The notes: generated by a model not told the origin, from the sequence alone. A stretch of 11,457 nucleotides of DNA from an uncultured Bacilli bacterium (GCA_944359735.1 CALVTA010000039.1:1-11457); one strand, 5' to 3'. Counted from the first letter of the stretch, positions 1 through 6,642 are shown. Translations and numbers: made by a program.

Positions 1-25
1 TAATTATTTATTTTCAATTCAATTT

Positions 26-61
26 GTGCCTTTCAGAGGACTGAAAGGACGAATGAAAGGA
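26..61 (+). promoter_or_regulatory. Structured 5' leader with alternative hairpins
   Basis: CCTTTCAG (29-36) pairs perfectly with CTGAAAGG (41-48) around an AGGA loop. The same upstream arm can instead pair with a second copy of TGAAAGG at 54-60, which is the Shine-Dalgarno region of the next gene. The two pairings exclude each other. No T-run follows, so the hairpin does not look like a terminator. A role in translation control is inferred from the geometry only. Confidence 0.4.
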
Positions 62-74
62 ATGTTAGTTAACT

Positions 75-818
75 ATGAAAAAAGTTAGTAAGCTGAGCCT
101 TATTTTAGCATCTGTTGGTGTTTTTATGATTGGTTTAGCTGGTGTTTTGCAGTATAAAGCTTTTCAAATGGAAGATGCATATACTGTGGCATATGAAAAG
201 GTAACAATGAAAGATTTGAATTCTGGAAGAGTAGAAAATATTAATAATAAGAATACTGAGTCTTCTAGTGAAAAATCTGATGATAATGAAGTAGTAGATG
301 CTAATGAAGTTAATTCTGAGAAAGTTGAACAGATAACTATTGATGAAGAACTTGAAGATGTAAAAACTTATGATGAGGTTAGTACTGTTCCGGTTGATCC
401 TGTTGTTTATGATGGATTAACTATGAATCAATTAGCCGATAAACTTAATCGATCTTTAAATTCTACTATTTCTGGGAAAGGATATTTAATTGCTAGTTAT
501 TCCTTACAACTTGGAATTGATCCTTATATGGCAACTGCTATTATTCTTCATGAAACTGGATGTAATGGTACTTGTAGTAGCTTAGTGAGAGAATGTAATA
601 ATGTCGGTGGTCAAAAGGGAGGACCAAGCTGTGGTGGAGGAGCTTATAAAGCATATCCTACACTTGATGAAGGTATTATGGGTTATTTAGATAACTTATA
701 TCGTAATTATTATGCCGTTGGTTTGACTACAGTTGAGACTATAGGTCCAAAATATGCTGCTAGTACTACCTGGGCAAGTCAAGTAAATAATTATATTGCT
801 TTAATTAGAAGTAGATAA
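75..818 (+). CDS. Membrane-anchored glucosaminidase/lysozyme-fold protein
   Basis: Probable extracytoplasmic peptidoglycan hydrolase of the glucosaminidase (lysozyme-like) superfamily, 247 aa. Residues 1-7 are basic and residues 8-26 form one hydrophobic segment with no clear cleavage or lipobox site, so it is likely a signal anchor. Residues about 35-110 are an acidic, low-complexity linker. The domain covers about 113-247. The likely catalytic Glu is E160 in I-L-H-E-T, followed by the family-like N-N-V-G-G at 175-179 and A-Y-K-A-Y-P around 190-195. Four cysteines (C163, C167, C174, C186) surround the active-site loop and could form disulfides or bind metal. The start is set by the signal segment. 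The best Shine-Dalgarno (GAAAGGA, 55-61) lies 13 nt upstream, which is long. A terminator overlaps the stop codon. Hydrolytic activity and exact bond specificity are not proven by the sequence. Confidence 0.75.
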   Translation: MKKVSKLSLILASVGVFMIGLAGVLQYKAFQMEDAYTVAYEKVTMKDLNSGRVENINNKNTESSSEKSDDNEVVDANEVNSEKVEQITIDEELEDVKTYDEVSTVPVDPVVYDGLTMNQLADKLNRSLNSTISGKGYLIASYSLQLGIDPYMATAIILHETGCNGTCSSLVRECNNVGGQKGGPSCGGGAYKAYPTLDEGIMGYLDNLYRNYYAVGLTTVETIGPKYAASTTWASQVNNYIALIRSR

Positions 819-841
819 AGAGCTTAGGCTCTTTTTATTTT
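817..841 (+). terminator. Rho-independent terminator after glucosaminidase gene
   Basis: AAAGAGC (817-823), loop TTAG, GCTCTTT (828-834), then a T-rich tail. The stem begins inside the TAA stop codon, so the gene is probably monocistronic. Confidence 0.85.
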
Positions 842-873
842 ATTATAATAAGTGTAAAAATGAGGTGGGTTAC

Positions 874-1085
874 TTGAAATATATGGTATTGGTTAAAATA
901 GTGGTACTAAAGTTTTATATATTGTTGTAGGAGTTAATAATTATCTTGTGAGAGAAAATGATTTTAGATTTAAAAGTTTCTATACTTGTAAGAAAAAAAT
1001 TAGTTGTATTGATGGTGTCATATCAATTGTAACTCTACAACTTTAATTTGTAATTATTGATGAATGTGTAATTAGTGGTGGTTAA
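874..1085 (+). pseudogene. Decayed small gene of unknown function
   Basis: A ribosome binding site (GAGGTG, 862-867) sits 6 nt before TTG at 874, which opens a frame (M-K-Y-M-V-L-V-K). Adding one A to the A-run at 895-898 joins this frame to a second one that continues N-S-G-T-K-V-L-Y-I-V-V-G-V-N-N-Y and runs open from 897 to 1043. That frame is then broken by TAA at 1044-1046 and resumes as F-V-I-I-D-E-C-V-I-S-G-G before TAA at 1083-1085. The restored product would be about 70 aa. One frameshift plus one in-frame stop, with protein-like composition on both sides, fits a recently dead gene. I do not recognise the family. Confidence 0.5.
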
Positions 1086-1123
1086 ATATGGTTTTTATAT
1101 TTAGAAAAAATTGATATGATAAG

Positions 1124-1165
1124 TAAGTACATATATTAAGTTATATGTATTTTTTTGTCTTGTTT
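1124..1165 (+). terminator. AT-rich hairpin terminator
   Basis: TACATATA (1128-1135) and TATATGTA (1142-1149) form a perfect 8-bp stem, extendable outward by G-T and A-T pairs, with loop TTAAGT and a following run of Ts to 1156. It probably ends transcription from the decayed gene upstream. A -10-like TATGAT at 1115-1120 lies just before it, so a very short transcript is also possible. Confidence 0.5.
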
Positions 1166-1182
1166 TATTTATATTATAGTAT
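1155..1182 (+). promoter_or_regulatory. Candidate promoter of the Ca2+ ATPase gene
   Basis: TTGTCT (1155-1160), a 16-nt spacer and TAGTAT (1177-1182). An alternative -10 is TATTAT at 1172-1177. The region is very AT-rich, so chance matches are likely. It lies between the terminator and a strong AGGAGG (1206-1211) placed 8 nt before the ATG. Confidence 0.35.
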
Positions 1183-1219
1183 TTACTTTTTTCATATTAT
1201 TTCTTAGGAGGAATCTTCT

Positions 1220-3835
1220 ATGAAATATAATAGTAATGGTTTAAATAAAGATGAAGTAATTAAGTCAAGAGAAATGCATGGAAGTAATGCTTTAGTAATG
1301 GTAAAAAAAGACAGTTTTTTTAAGCAATTAATTAGAAGTTTAGGAGATCCGATTATTAAAATATTATTAATTGCTCTTGGTATTAAAACAATATTTTTAA
1401 TTCAAGATTTTGATTGGTATGAAACAGTTGGTATTGTCATTGCAATATTTTTAGCTTCGTTTATCTCTACGATATCAGAGTATGGAAGTGAAAAAGCATT
1501 TTTGAAATTACAGAGTGAGGCTGAGACTACTAAGGTAAAAGTTAGGCGTGATGGAAAAGTTTTACTTATTAATATAGATGAGGTGGTGGTAGGGGATATT
1601 ATTTTATTAGAATCAGGTGATAAGGTAGCTGCTGATGGAGTTTTAATTAAAGGTGAAGTTAGTGCTAATGAATCATCCATTACGGGAGAGAGCAAAGAAG
1701 TCTATAAAAAAGCTTTTGTTAGTGGTATTAATCCTAGTAGTAATAATGAATTGTTAAAGGGAAGTGTTATTTATCATGGTGTTGGAGAGATGATTGTCAC
1801 TAAAGTTGGAATTAATACTTTTTATGGTAAAATATCTTTGGAATTGCAAGAAAAACAACCAGAAAGTCCTTTAAAGTTGAGACTTAGAGATCTTGCTAAA
1901 ATAATTAGTAGAATAGGTTATTTTGGAGCATTTTTAGTTGCTTTTTCCTATCTTTTTTCGGTTATTATTTTAAATAATAATTTTGATGTAACTAAAATTA
2001 TGGCTACTATTTCTGATACTTCTTTGTTATTTGCATATTTTCTTCAAGCATTAACACTTGCCGTGACTATTATTGTTGTTTCAGTTCCAGAGGGATTACC
2101 TATGATGATTACTCTAGTGTTATCTAGTAATATGAAAAGAATGTTAAAAGATAATGTTTTAGTTAGAAAACTTATGGGTATTGAAACAGCAGGAAGTTTA
2201 AATATTTTATTTACTGATAAAACTGGTACTCTTACTAAAGGTGAACTTGAAGTAGTAGGGGTTATGTTTGGTAATTTAGATTATTATAAAGATAAACAGA
2301 GATTAAAATCTAGTTTTTATTATTATAATATCTTAAAAAATGCTTTGCTTTCTAATACTAATTGTGTTTATGATAGTAGTAAAAAAATTTGGATAGGTGG
2401 TAATGCTACTGATAAGGCGTTAGTTAATTATTTAGGTGAAAAAGATTATGAAGTTAAAAAATTAAAAGATGTACCTTTTGATAGTAAAAATAAATATTCT
2501 TATACAAAAGTATTGGAGAATAATAAAGAAATTATTTATTATAAGGGAGCTCCTGAGGTTTTATTAGATAAATGTAAGTATTTTATTTTGCCTAATGGTA
2601 AGAAAATGTTGTTTAAAGATAAGAGTAAGGTTTTAAAAATTATTGATGAATATGCTAGTCGTGGTATTAGGGTTTTAATGGTTGCTTTTAAGGAAGAAAG
2701 AGAAGATCTTTCCTTTATTTCTCTTTTATTTATTAAAGATGAATTAAGGGAAGAAGTTAAAAATGGGTTAGAGTTAGTTAAAAAAGCTGGTATCAAAACT
2801 GTTATGATAACTGGAGATAATAAAAAAACAGCGACTGCTATTGCTAAAGATTCAGGTATTATTAGTTGTGATAGTGATGTCGTTTTGACAAGTGAGGAAT
2901 TAAATAATTTAACTGATGATCAAATTAAGAGCAAATTGTCTAATTTGAAAGTAGTAGCAAGAGCTTTGCCTACAGATAAAAGTAGGTTAATAAGGTTAAG
3001 TCAAGAACTTGGTCTTGTTGTAGGAATGACAGGTGATGGGGTTAATGATGCTCCAGCTTTAAAAAAAGCTGATGTTGGTTTTTCTATGGGAAGTGGAACA
3101 GAAGTTGCAAAAGAAGCTAGTGATATAATCTTGCTTGATAATAATTTTAATTCTATTGTGAAAGCGATACTTTATGGTAGAACAATTTTTAAAAGTATTC
3201 GTAAGTTTATTATCTTTCAATTAACAGTTAATTTTTGTGCTGTGTTACTGTCAATTGTAGGACCATTTATTGGTGTTGCTAATCCTGTTACTGTTATTCA
3301 AATGCTTTGGGTTAATATGGTTATGGATACACTTGCAGGTATTGCTTTCTCTTATGAACCTCCACTTTTAGAATATATGGAAGAGCCACCTAAAAAACGC
3401 GATGAAAAAATCCTTAATAGTTATATGATTCATGAGATAGTTTTTACTAGTCTTTATTCGTTTTTTCTTTGTATTTTCTTTTTAAAAAGTCCTTTGATTC
3501 ATTCATTTTTTAGAAGTGGTAGAAATGATATATACTTTATGAGTGCTTTCTTTGGATTATTTATTTTCATGATGATATTTAATAGTTTTAATGCTAGAAC
3601 GTCTCGTCTTAATATTTTCGCTAATCTTTTATCTAATAAAGTCTTTTTAGGAGTAATTATTTTTATAGTAATAGTACAAGTTATCCTTATATACTATGGA
3701 GGAGATTTGTTTAGAACAACTTCACTTAGTCTAAAAGAGATAGAGATAATGTTAGTTTGTGCTTTTTCTGTTATACCAGTGGAATTTTTTAGAAAAATAT
3801 ATCTTAAAAGTAAAGGAAAACTTGGTTGTGTTTAA
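1220..3835 (+). CDS. P-type Ca2+-transporting ATPase, PMCA-like
   Basis: Membrane ATPase of 871 aa, probably exporting Ca2+ from the cytoplasm. Motifs in order: N-terminal cation-ATPase region (1-60), T-G-E-S at 155-158 (actuator domain), P-E-G-L-P at 290-294 (M4), phosphorylation site D333 in D-K-T-G-T-L-T, K-G-A-P-E at 442-446 (nucleotide domain), T-G-D-N at 531-534 and T-G-D-G-V-N-D at 604-610 (P domain hinge). Hydrophobic segments fit ten helices: two before 90, M3-M4 at about 232-300, and six after 660. Ion-binding positions match the one-site plasma-membrane type: E291 in M4, N671 in M5 and N699/D703 in M6, while the SERCA site-I glutamate position in M5 is A674. Length is normal for bacterial Ca2+ ATPases. 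The start follows a strong AGGAGG. Ca2+ is inferred from these residues; other divalent cations are possible. It is flanked by gene remnants rather than operon partners. Confidence 0.9.
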   Translation: MKYNSNGLNKDEVIKSREMHGSNALVMVKKDSFFKQLIRSLGDPIIKILLIALGIKTIFLIQDFDWYETVGIVIAIFLASFISTISEYGSEKAFLKLQSEAETTKVKVRRDGKVLLINIDEVVVGDIILLESGDKVAADGVLIKGEVSANESSITGESKEVYKKAFVSGINPSSNNELLKGSVIYHGVGEMIVTKVGINTFYGKISLELQEKQPESPLKLRLRDLAKIISRIGYFGAFLVAFSYLFSVIILNNNFDVTKIMATISDTSLLFAYFLQALTLAVTIIVVSVPEGLPMMITLVLSSNMKRMLKDNVLVRKLMGIETAGSLNILFTDKTGTLTKGELEVVGVMFGNLDYYKDKQRLKSSFYYYNILKNALLSNTNCVYDSSKKIWIGGNATDKALVNYLGEKDYEVKKLKDVPFDSKNKYSYTKVLENNKEIIYYKGAPEVLLDKCKYFILPNGKKMLFKDKSKVLKIIDEYASRGIRVLMVAFKEEREDLSFISLLFIKDELREEVKNGLELVKKAGIKTVMITGDNKKTATAIAKDSGIISCDSDVVLTSEELNNLTDDQIKSKLSNLKVVARALPTDKSRLIRLSQELGLVVGMTGDGVNDAPALKKADVGFSMGSGTEVAKEASDIILLDNNFNSIVKAILYGRTIFKSIRKFIIFQLTVNFCAVLLSIVGPFIGVANPVTVIQMLWVNMVMDTLAGIAFSYEPPLLEYMEEPPKKRDEKILNSYMIHEIVFTSLYSFFLCIFFLKSPLIHSFFRSGRNDIYFMSAFFGLFIFMMIFNSFNARTSRLNIFANLLSNKVFLGVIIFIVIVQVILIYYGGDLFRTTSLSLKEIEIMLVCAFSVIPVEFFRKIYLKSKGKLGCV

Positions 3836-3932
3836 GTGATATTAGTTGTATAATAAAAATACGATTGGAGACCAACTATGAATAGTCAATAGTTATTTTG
3901 AAAAAATATTAAATAATTTTTAAAATAAATGA

Positions 3933-3973
3933 TGACACAGCAACGCACCGTAAGTGAGGTTACGGTATTGTCA
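3933..3973. other. GC-rich nested hairpin beside the IS remnant
   Basis: ACCGTAA (3947-3953) and TTACGGT (3960-3966) form a perfect 7-bp stem with loop GTGAGG, enclosed by TGACA (3933-3937) and TGTCA (3969-3973). It stands out as an island of higher GC in an AT-rich gap. No T-run follows on either strand, which argues against a terminator. On the minus strand it lies directly 3' of the transposase fragment, where IS1111-type elements carry their guide (bridge/seek) RNA. That identity is speculation. Confidence 0.45.
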
Positions 3974-4010
3974 ATGAAGACATTAAAATAAATATAGTTC
4001 TTTCAAAAAA

Positions 4011-4124
4011 TCAATTTAAATTAAACTTAATATTTCGTTTTAACATATAAAAGATACTTTTAACTAATTTATCAGCATAATGACCTAAAGCATTGTAATG
4101 TAATTTATCTTGAAGTCTTTTGCT
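4011..4124 (-). pseudogene. IS110-family transposase C-terminal fragment
   Basis: Thirty-seven codons remain open before TGA (4013-4011). They include K-L-H-Y-N-A-L-G-H-Y-A-D-K-L-V and a tail with I-F-Y-M-L-K-R-N-I-K-F. This resembles the end of IS110/IS1111 transposases, where a basic G-K-x-H-x-x-A-L motif is followed by a K-L-V-R-x-I helix and a short tail. An in-frame TGA at 4127-4125 breaks the frame upstream, and further upstream only weak coding character is seen (reading into L-L-V-D). The catalytic DEDD and Ser regions are absent, so this is a dead fragment. Confidence 0.5.
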
Positions 4125-4153
4125 TCAATCAACTAATAAGCAATTAAAGATAA

Positions 4154-4218
4154 AACTGTGGTTGTAAATTCCAAAAAAGCAGTCAAGGTTATAGGAAACT
4201 AATATACAATCCACAGTT
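4154..4218. repeat. 65-nt imperfect inverted repeat
   Basis: AACTGTGGTTGTA (4154-4166) pairs with TACAA (4205-4209), one bulged T, then CCACAGTT (4211-4218), giving 13 bp. TTCC (4169-4172) and GGAA (4194-4197) can extend it inward. It could be a folded RNA, a small mobile element such as a MITE, or part of the decayed IS. No target-site duplication or coding content is clear. Confidence 0.5.
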
Positions 4219-4243
4219 ATCTTAAGTATATTATACAAAAATT

Positions 4244-4319
4244 AGAGAGAAATAAAAAAGAAGGAATGTGATAATATACTAGTCAGTATTAAATACAAAA
4301 TCTCTCTTGTAACTGACTA
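4244..4319 (+). promoter_or_regulatory. Leader with interleaved complementary arms
   Basis: TAGTCAGT (4280-4287) pairs with ACTGACTA (4312-4319). Its loop holds TCTCTCT (4301-4307), complementary to AGAGAGA (4244-4250) upstream, so the order A-B-A'-B' allows an H-type pseudoknot. A smaller hairpin ATACT/AGTAT (4276-4289) competes with the main stem. An extended -10-like TGATAATAT (4269-4277) also lies here; if it is the true promoter the upstream arm would not be transcribed. No known riboswitch class is recognised. Confidence 0.35.
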
Positions 4320-4340
4320 TATATATCATACAAGGAAACT

Positions 4341-4991
4341 ATGGAAAATTTAAGAATATTTAGTATGAATTTAAGAAGAGGTTTTATTCCTGTTAAAGAT
4401 AAAAGAAAAAAAGAGTTTCTAAGGGAGAAATTAGAAGAAGAGAAATATGATATTATTATGTTGCAAGGTTATAATATAATAAATGGTCTAGATTTAAGCA
4501 GATTAAATTATAGTTATACTAATTCTTTTAATAATACAATAACTCTTAGTAGAGATGGGTTACCTATTTTTGAAGATTCTTTTTCTTTAGTAGTTAATAG
4601 TTCAATTGTTTTTAATGGTAATAGTCCTTTAGCAGTAATTAATGTAAATTGTAATAATTCTAAAAGCTTTGATGAAGTATCTGCTGCTTGTGAGCTTTAT
4701 ACTAAAGAAGAAAATGCTCATTATGTGAGAAGTAGGATAGTTGCTGGGCGGTTTCCTAAAGATGTTGATACTAATAACTTTTGTGATATGTTTGATTTAG
4801 AAGATATTTCTACTTTGGTTGGACAGGATACACATCTTAAAAATAATAAAGATATGGTAAATCATTTCTTTGTATCAAGGAATTTAGAAGCAGTAAGCAT
4901 TCATAAGTTAGTAGGATTGACAGAGACATTAAAGTTAGGAGAGGCTTATCCTATTGAAGCATCTATAAGTTATAAGAAAGTTTTGAAATAG
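4341..4991 (+). CDS. EEP-fold (endonuclease/exonuclease/phosphatase) pseudoenzyme
   Basis: 216 aa, no signal peptide or membrane segment, so probably cytoplasmic. The sequence follows the EEP (DNase I/exonuclease III-like) plan: L-R-I-F-S-M-N-L near the start (N10), Y-D-I-I-M-L-Q-G at 36-43, I-N-V-N around 100-103, S-R-I-V-A-G-R-F-P at 131-139, N-H-F-F-V-S-R at 174-180, and G-E-A-Y-P-I at 200-205 leading to a last strand. Active members have L-Q-E, N-x-H, G-D-F-N and S-D-H-x-P at the corresponding places. Here the metal-binding Glu is G43, the His is N103, the G-D-F-N motif is G-R-F-P and the S-D-H is G-E-A. Only the first Asn is kept. It is therefore probably non-catalytic and may bind a ligand or partner; its role is unknown. 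The start has AAGGA 4 nt upstream, and a strong terminator separates it from the ABC-F gene. Confidence 0.6.
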   Translation: MENLRIFSMNLRRGFIPVKDKRKKEFLREKLEEEKYDIIMLQGYNIINGLDLSRLNYSYTNSFNNTITLSRDGLPIFEDSFSLVVNSSIVFNGNSPLAVINVNCNNSKSFDEVSAACELYTKEENAHYVRSRIVAGRFPKDVDTNNFCDMFDLEDISTLVGQDTHLKNNKDMVNHFFVSRNLEAVSIHKLVGLTETLKLGEAYPIEASISYKKVLK

Positions 4992-5005
4992 CTTTCTTTT
5001 TTTTT
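4974..5005 (+). terminator. Rho-independent terminator after EEP-like gene
   Basis: AAGAAAG (4974-4980) pairs with CTTTCTT (4992-4998) around an 11-nt loop, and Ts run unbroken to 5005. The stem spans the TAG stop codon. Confidence 0.75.
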
Positions 5006-5049
5006 AGTTTTTTGTTAAAATTTTAATAGTTTTATTAAGAGGTGATATT

Positions 5050-6642
5050 ATGTTACAAGTAAGTAATGTTAGTTTAAGATTTGATAAGAGAGTTTTATTT
5101 GAAAATGTTAATTTAAAATTTACTAGTGGAAACTGTTATGGAATAATAGGAGCGAATGGTGCTGGGAAAAGTACATTCCTGAAATTACTTACAGGAGAGA
5201 TTGAAACTACTACTGGAGATATTACAGTTAGTAAGGGCGAAAGAATTTCTGTTTTAAAGCAAGATCATTATCAGTATGATGATATGAGGGTTCTTGATGT
5301 TGTTATTATGGGTAATGATAGACTTTATAAGATCATGAAAGAAAAAGAAGAGTTATATTCTCATACTGAATTCAGTGAAGAAGATGGATATAGACTTGCT
5401 GATTTAGAGGCAGAATTTTTAGATATGGATGGTTGGAATGCGGAAAATGATGCAGCAATACTTCTTACTAATTTAGGAGTTAGTGATGAATATTTTGATA
5501 AATCTATGAAAGATATACCTGTTAAATTAAGAGTTAAAGTAATGCTTGCTAGTGCATTATTTGGTAATCCTGATATACTTTTACTTGATGAACCTACTAA
5601 TAGTTTAGATATGGATGCAATTAGTTGGTTAGAAGAATTCTTAATAAATTATCCTAATACAGTAGTTGTTGTTAGTCATGATAGACATTTTTTAAATAAA
5701 GTGTGTACTCATATAGTAGATATTGATTATGGTAAAATGAAAATGTATATAGGTAATTATGATTTTTGGTATCAATCTAGTGAACTTGCTTTAAAACAAA
5801 TGAAGGAATCTAATAAGAAGAAAGAAGATAAGATTAAAGAGTTGCAAGATTTTATTGCAAGATTTTCTGCTAATGCATCTAAGAGTAGACAAGCAACATC
5901 TAGAAAAAAAATGTTAGAGAAAATTGAATTAGAAGAGATTGTTCCATCTTCGCGTAAATATCCTTATATAGATTTTAAAATCACTAAATCTATTGGTAAA
6001 GAGGTGTTGAAAGTTACTAATTTAGTTAAAGAAGTTGATGGTAGGAAAATTCTTAATAAAATATCATTTACAGTGTTGCGTGGAGATAAAATTGCTATTA
6101 TTTCTAATAATGATTTAGCAAAAACTACTTTATTTGATATACTCTCAGGTGTTACTAAATATGATAAAGGGGAAGTTATCTTTGGAAAGACAATAGAAAG
6201 TAGATATTTACCTCAAGATAATAGTAATTATTTTGATAGTGATCTAAATATTATAGAATGGTTATCACAATTTTATAAAGTCGATGATGAAACACATTTA
6301 AGAAGTTTTCTTGGAAGAATGTTATTTTCAGGTGATGATGTTTTTAAAAAAGTAAAAGTGTTATCTGGTGGAGAGAAAGCTAGATGTATGTTAAGTAAGT
6401 TAATGCTAGAGGAGCCTAACTTTCTTATTTTAGATGAACCTACTAATCATTTAGATTTAGAAAGTATCACATCACTTAATAAAGGCTTAGAGAATTTCCA
6501 GGGAGAATTAATTTTAACTTCAAGAGATCATGAGTTAAATCAAACTGTTTGTAATAGAATTATTGAGATATTAGATGATGGTTCTATTATTGATAGAAGG
6601 TTAACATTTGATGAATATTATGAAAAGAAGAGTAATAATTAA
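5050..6642 (+). CDS. ABC-F family ATPase, YbiT/YkpA-like
   Basis: Soluble twin-cassette ATPase of 530 aa without membrane segments. ABC-F proteins act on the ribosome (translation factors or antibiotic protection). Cassette 1: Walker A G-A-N-G-A-G-K-S (34-41), Q71, Walker B ending D180-E181, H210. The linker at about 240-300 contains the YbiT-like R-F-S-A-N-A-S-K-S-R-Q-A-T-S-R segment. Cassette 2: signature L-S-G-G-E-K (438-443) and Walker B D462-E463. Three elements are degenerate: the cassette 1 signature reads I-P-V-K-L-R-V (156-162), the cassette 2 Walker A reads S-N-N-D-L-A-K-T-T (352-360), and the cassette 2 H-switch is R492. All three belong to the same composite ATP site, so one site looks canonical and one looks dead. 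Relatives are remembered as having a relaxed second site too, so part of this may be a family trait. A strong AGAGGTGAT precedes the ATG. The overall length matches housekeeping ABC-F proteins, and nothing points to a specific drug. Confidence 0.88.
   Translation: MLQVSNVSLRFDKRVLFENVNLKFTSGNCYGIIGANGAGKSTFLKLLTGEIETTTGDITVSKGERISVLKQDHYQYDDMRVLDVVIMGNDRLYKIMKEKEELYSHTEFSEEDGYRLADLEAEFLDMDGWNAENDAAILLTNLGVSDEYFDKSMKDIPVKLRVKVMLASALFGNPDILLLDEPTNSLDMDAISWLEEFLINYPNTVVVVSHDRHFLNKVCTHIVDIDYGKMKMYIGNYDFWYQSSELALKQMKESNKKKEDKIKELQDFIARFSANASKSRQATSRKKMLEKIELEEIVPSSRKYPYIDFKITKSIGKEVLKVTNLVKEVDGRKILNKISFTVLRGDKIAIISNNDLAKTTLFDILSGVTKYDKGEVIFGKTIESRYLPQDNSNYFDSDLNIIEWLSQFYKVDDETHLRSFLGRMLFSGDDVFKKVKVLSGGEKARCMLSKLMLEEPNFLILDEPTNHLDLESITSLNKGLENFQGELILTSRDHELNQTVCNRIIEILDDGSIIDRRLTFDEYYEKKSNN

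Larger units (their letters stand above)
3865..4130 (-). mobile_element. Remnant 3' end of an IS110-type insertion sequence
   Basis: The minus strand carries the tail of a transposase reading frame (4124-4011) followed by about 145 nt of non-coding DNA that contains a GC-rich hairpin. At 3889-3865 the minus strand reads TTGACTATTCATAG and then GTTGGTCTCC; a -35-like TTGAC near the right end would suit IS110 elements, whose circle junction builds a promoter. The element boundaries, left end and most of the transposase are missing, so the extent given is approximate. The IS110 assignment rests on a short C-terminal match recalled from family members, not on a search. Confidence 0.4.

Noticed and set aside
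62..88. Eight-codon ORF (ATG at 62) overlapping the first gene start, as a leader peptide
   Set aside because: The possible ribosome site is only 1 nt from the ATG, and the codons are mostly those of the downstream start region in another frame.
1402..1695. 97-codon minus-strand ORF inside the Ca2+ ATPase gene
   Set aside because: It is antisense to well-conserved ATPase domains, has no ribosome site and its composition mirrors the sense gene.
2539..2796. 85-codon minus-strand ORF inside the Ca2+ ATPase gene
   Set aside because: Antisense shadow of the nucleotide-binding domain, with no independent support.
3947..3966. Reading the ACCGTAA/TTACGGT hairpin as the terminator of the Ca2+ ATPase gene
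   Set aside because: It lies more than 100 nt after the stop codon and no T-run follows on either strand.
5006..5049. A dedicated promoter for the ABC-F gene
   Set aside because: TTGTTA at 5012-5017 has no -10 at acceptable spacing before the ribosome site; the only candidate overlaps it. The promoter remains unidentified.
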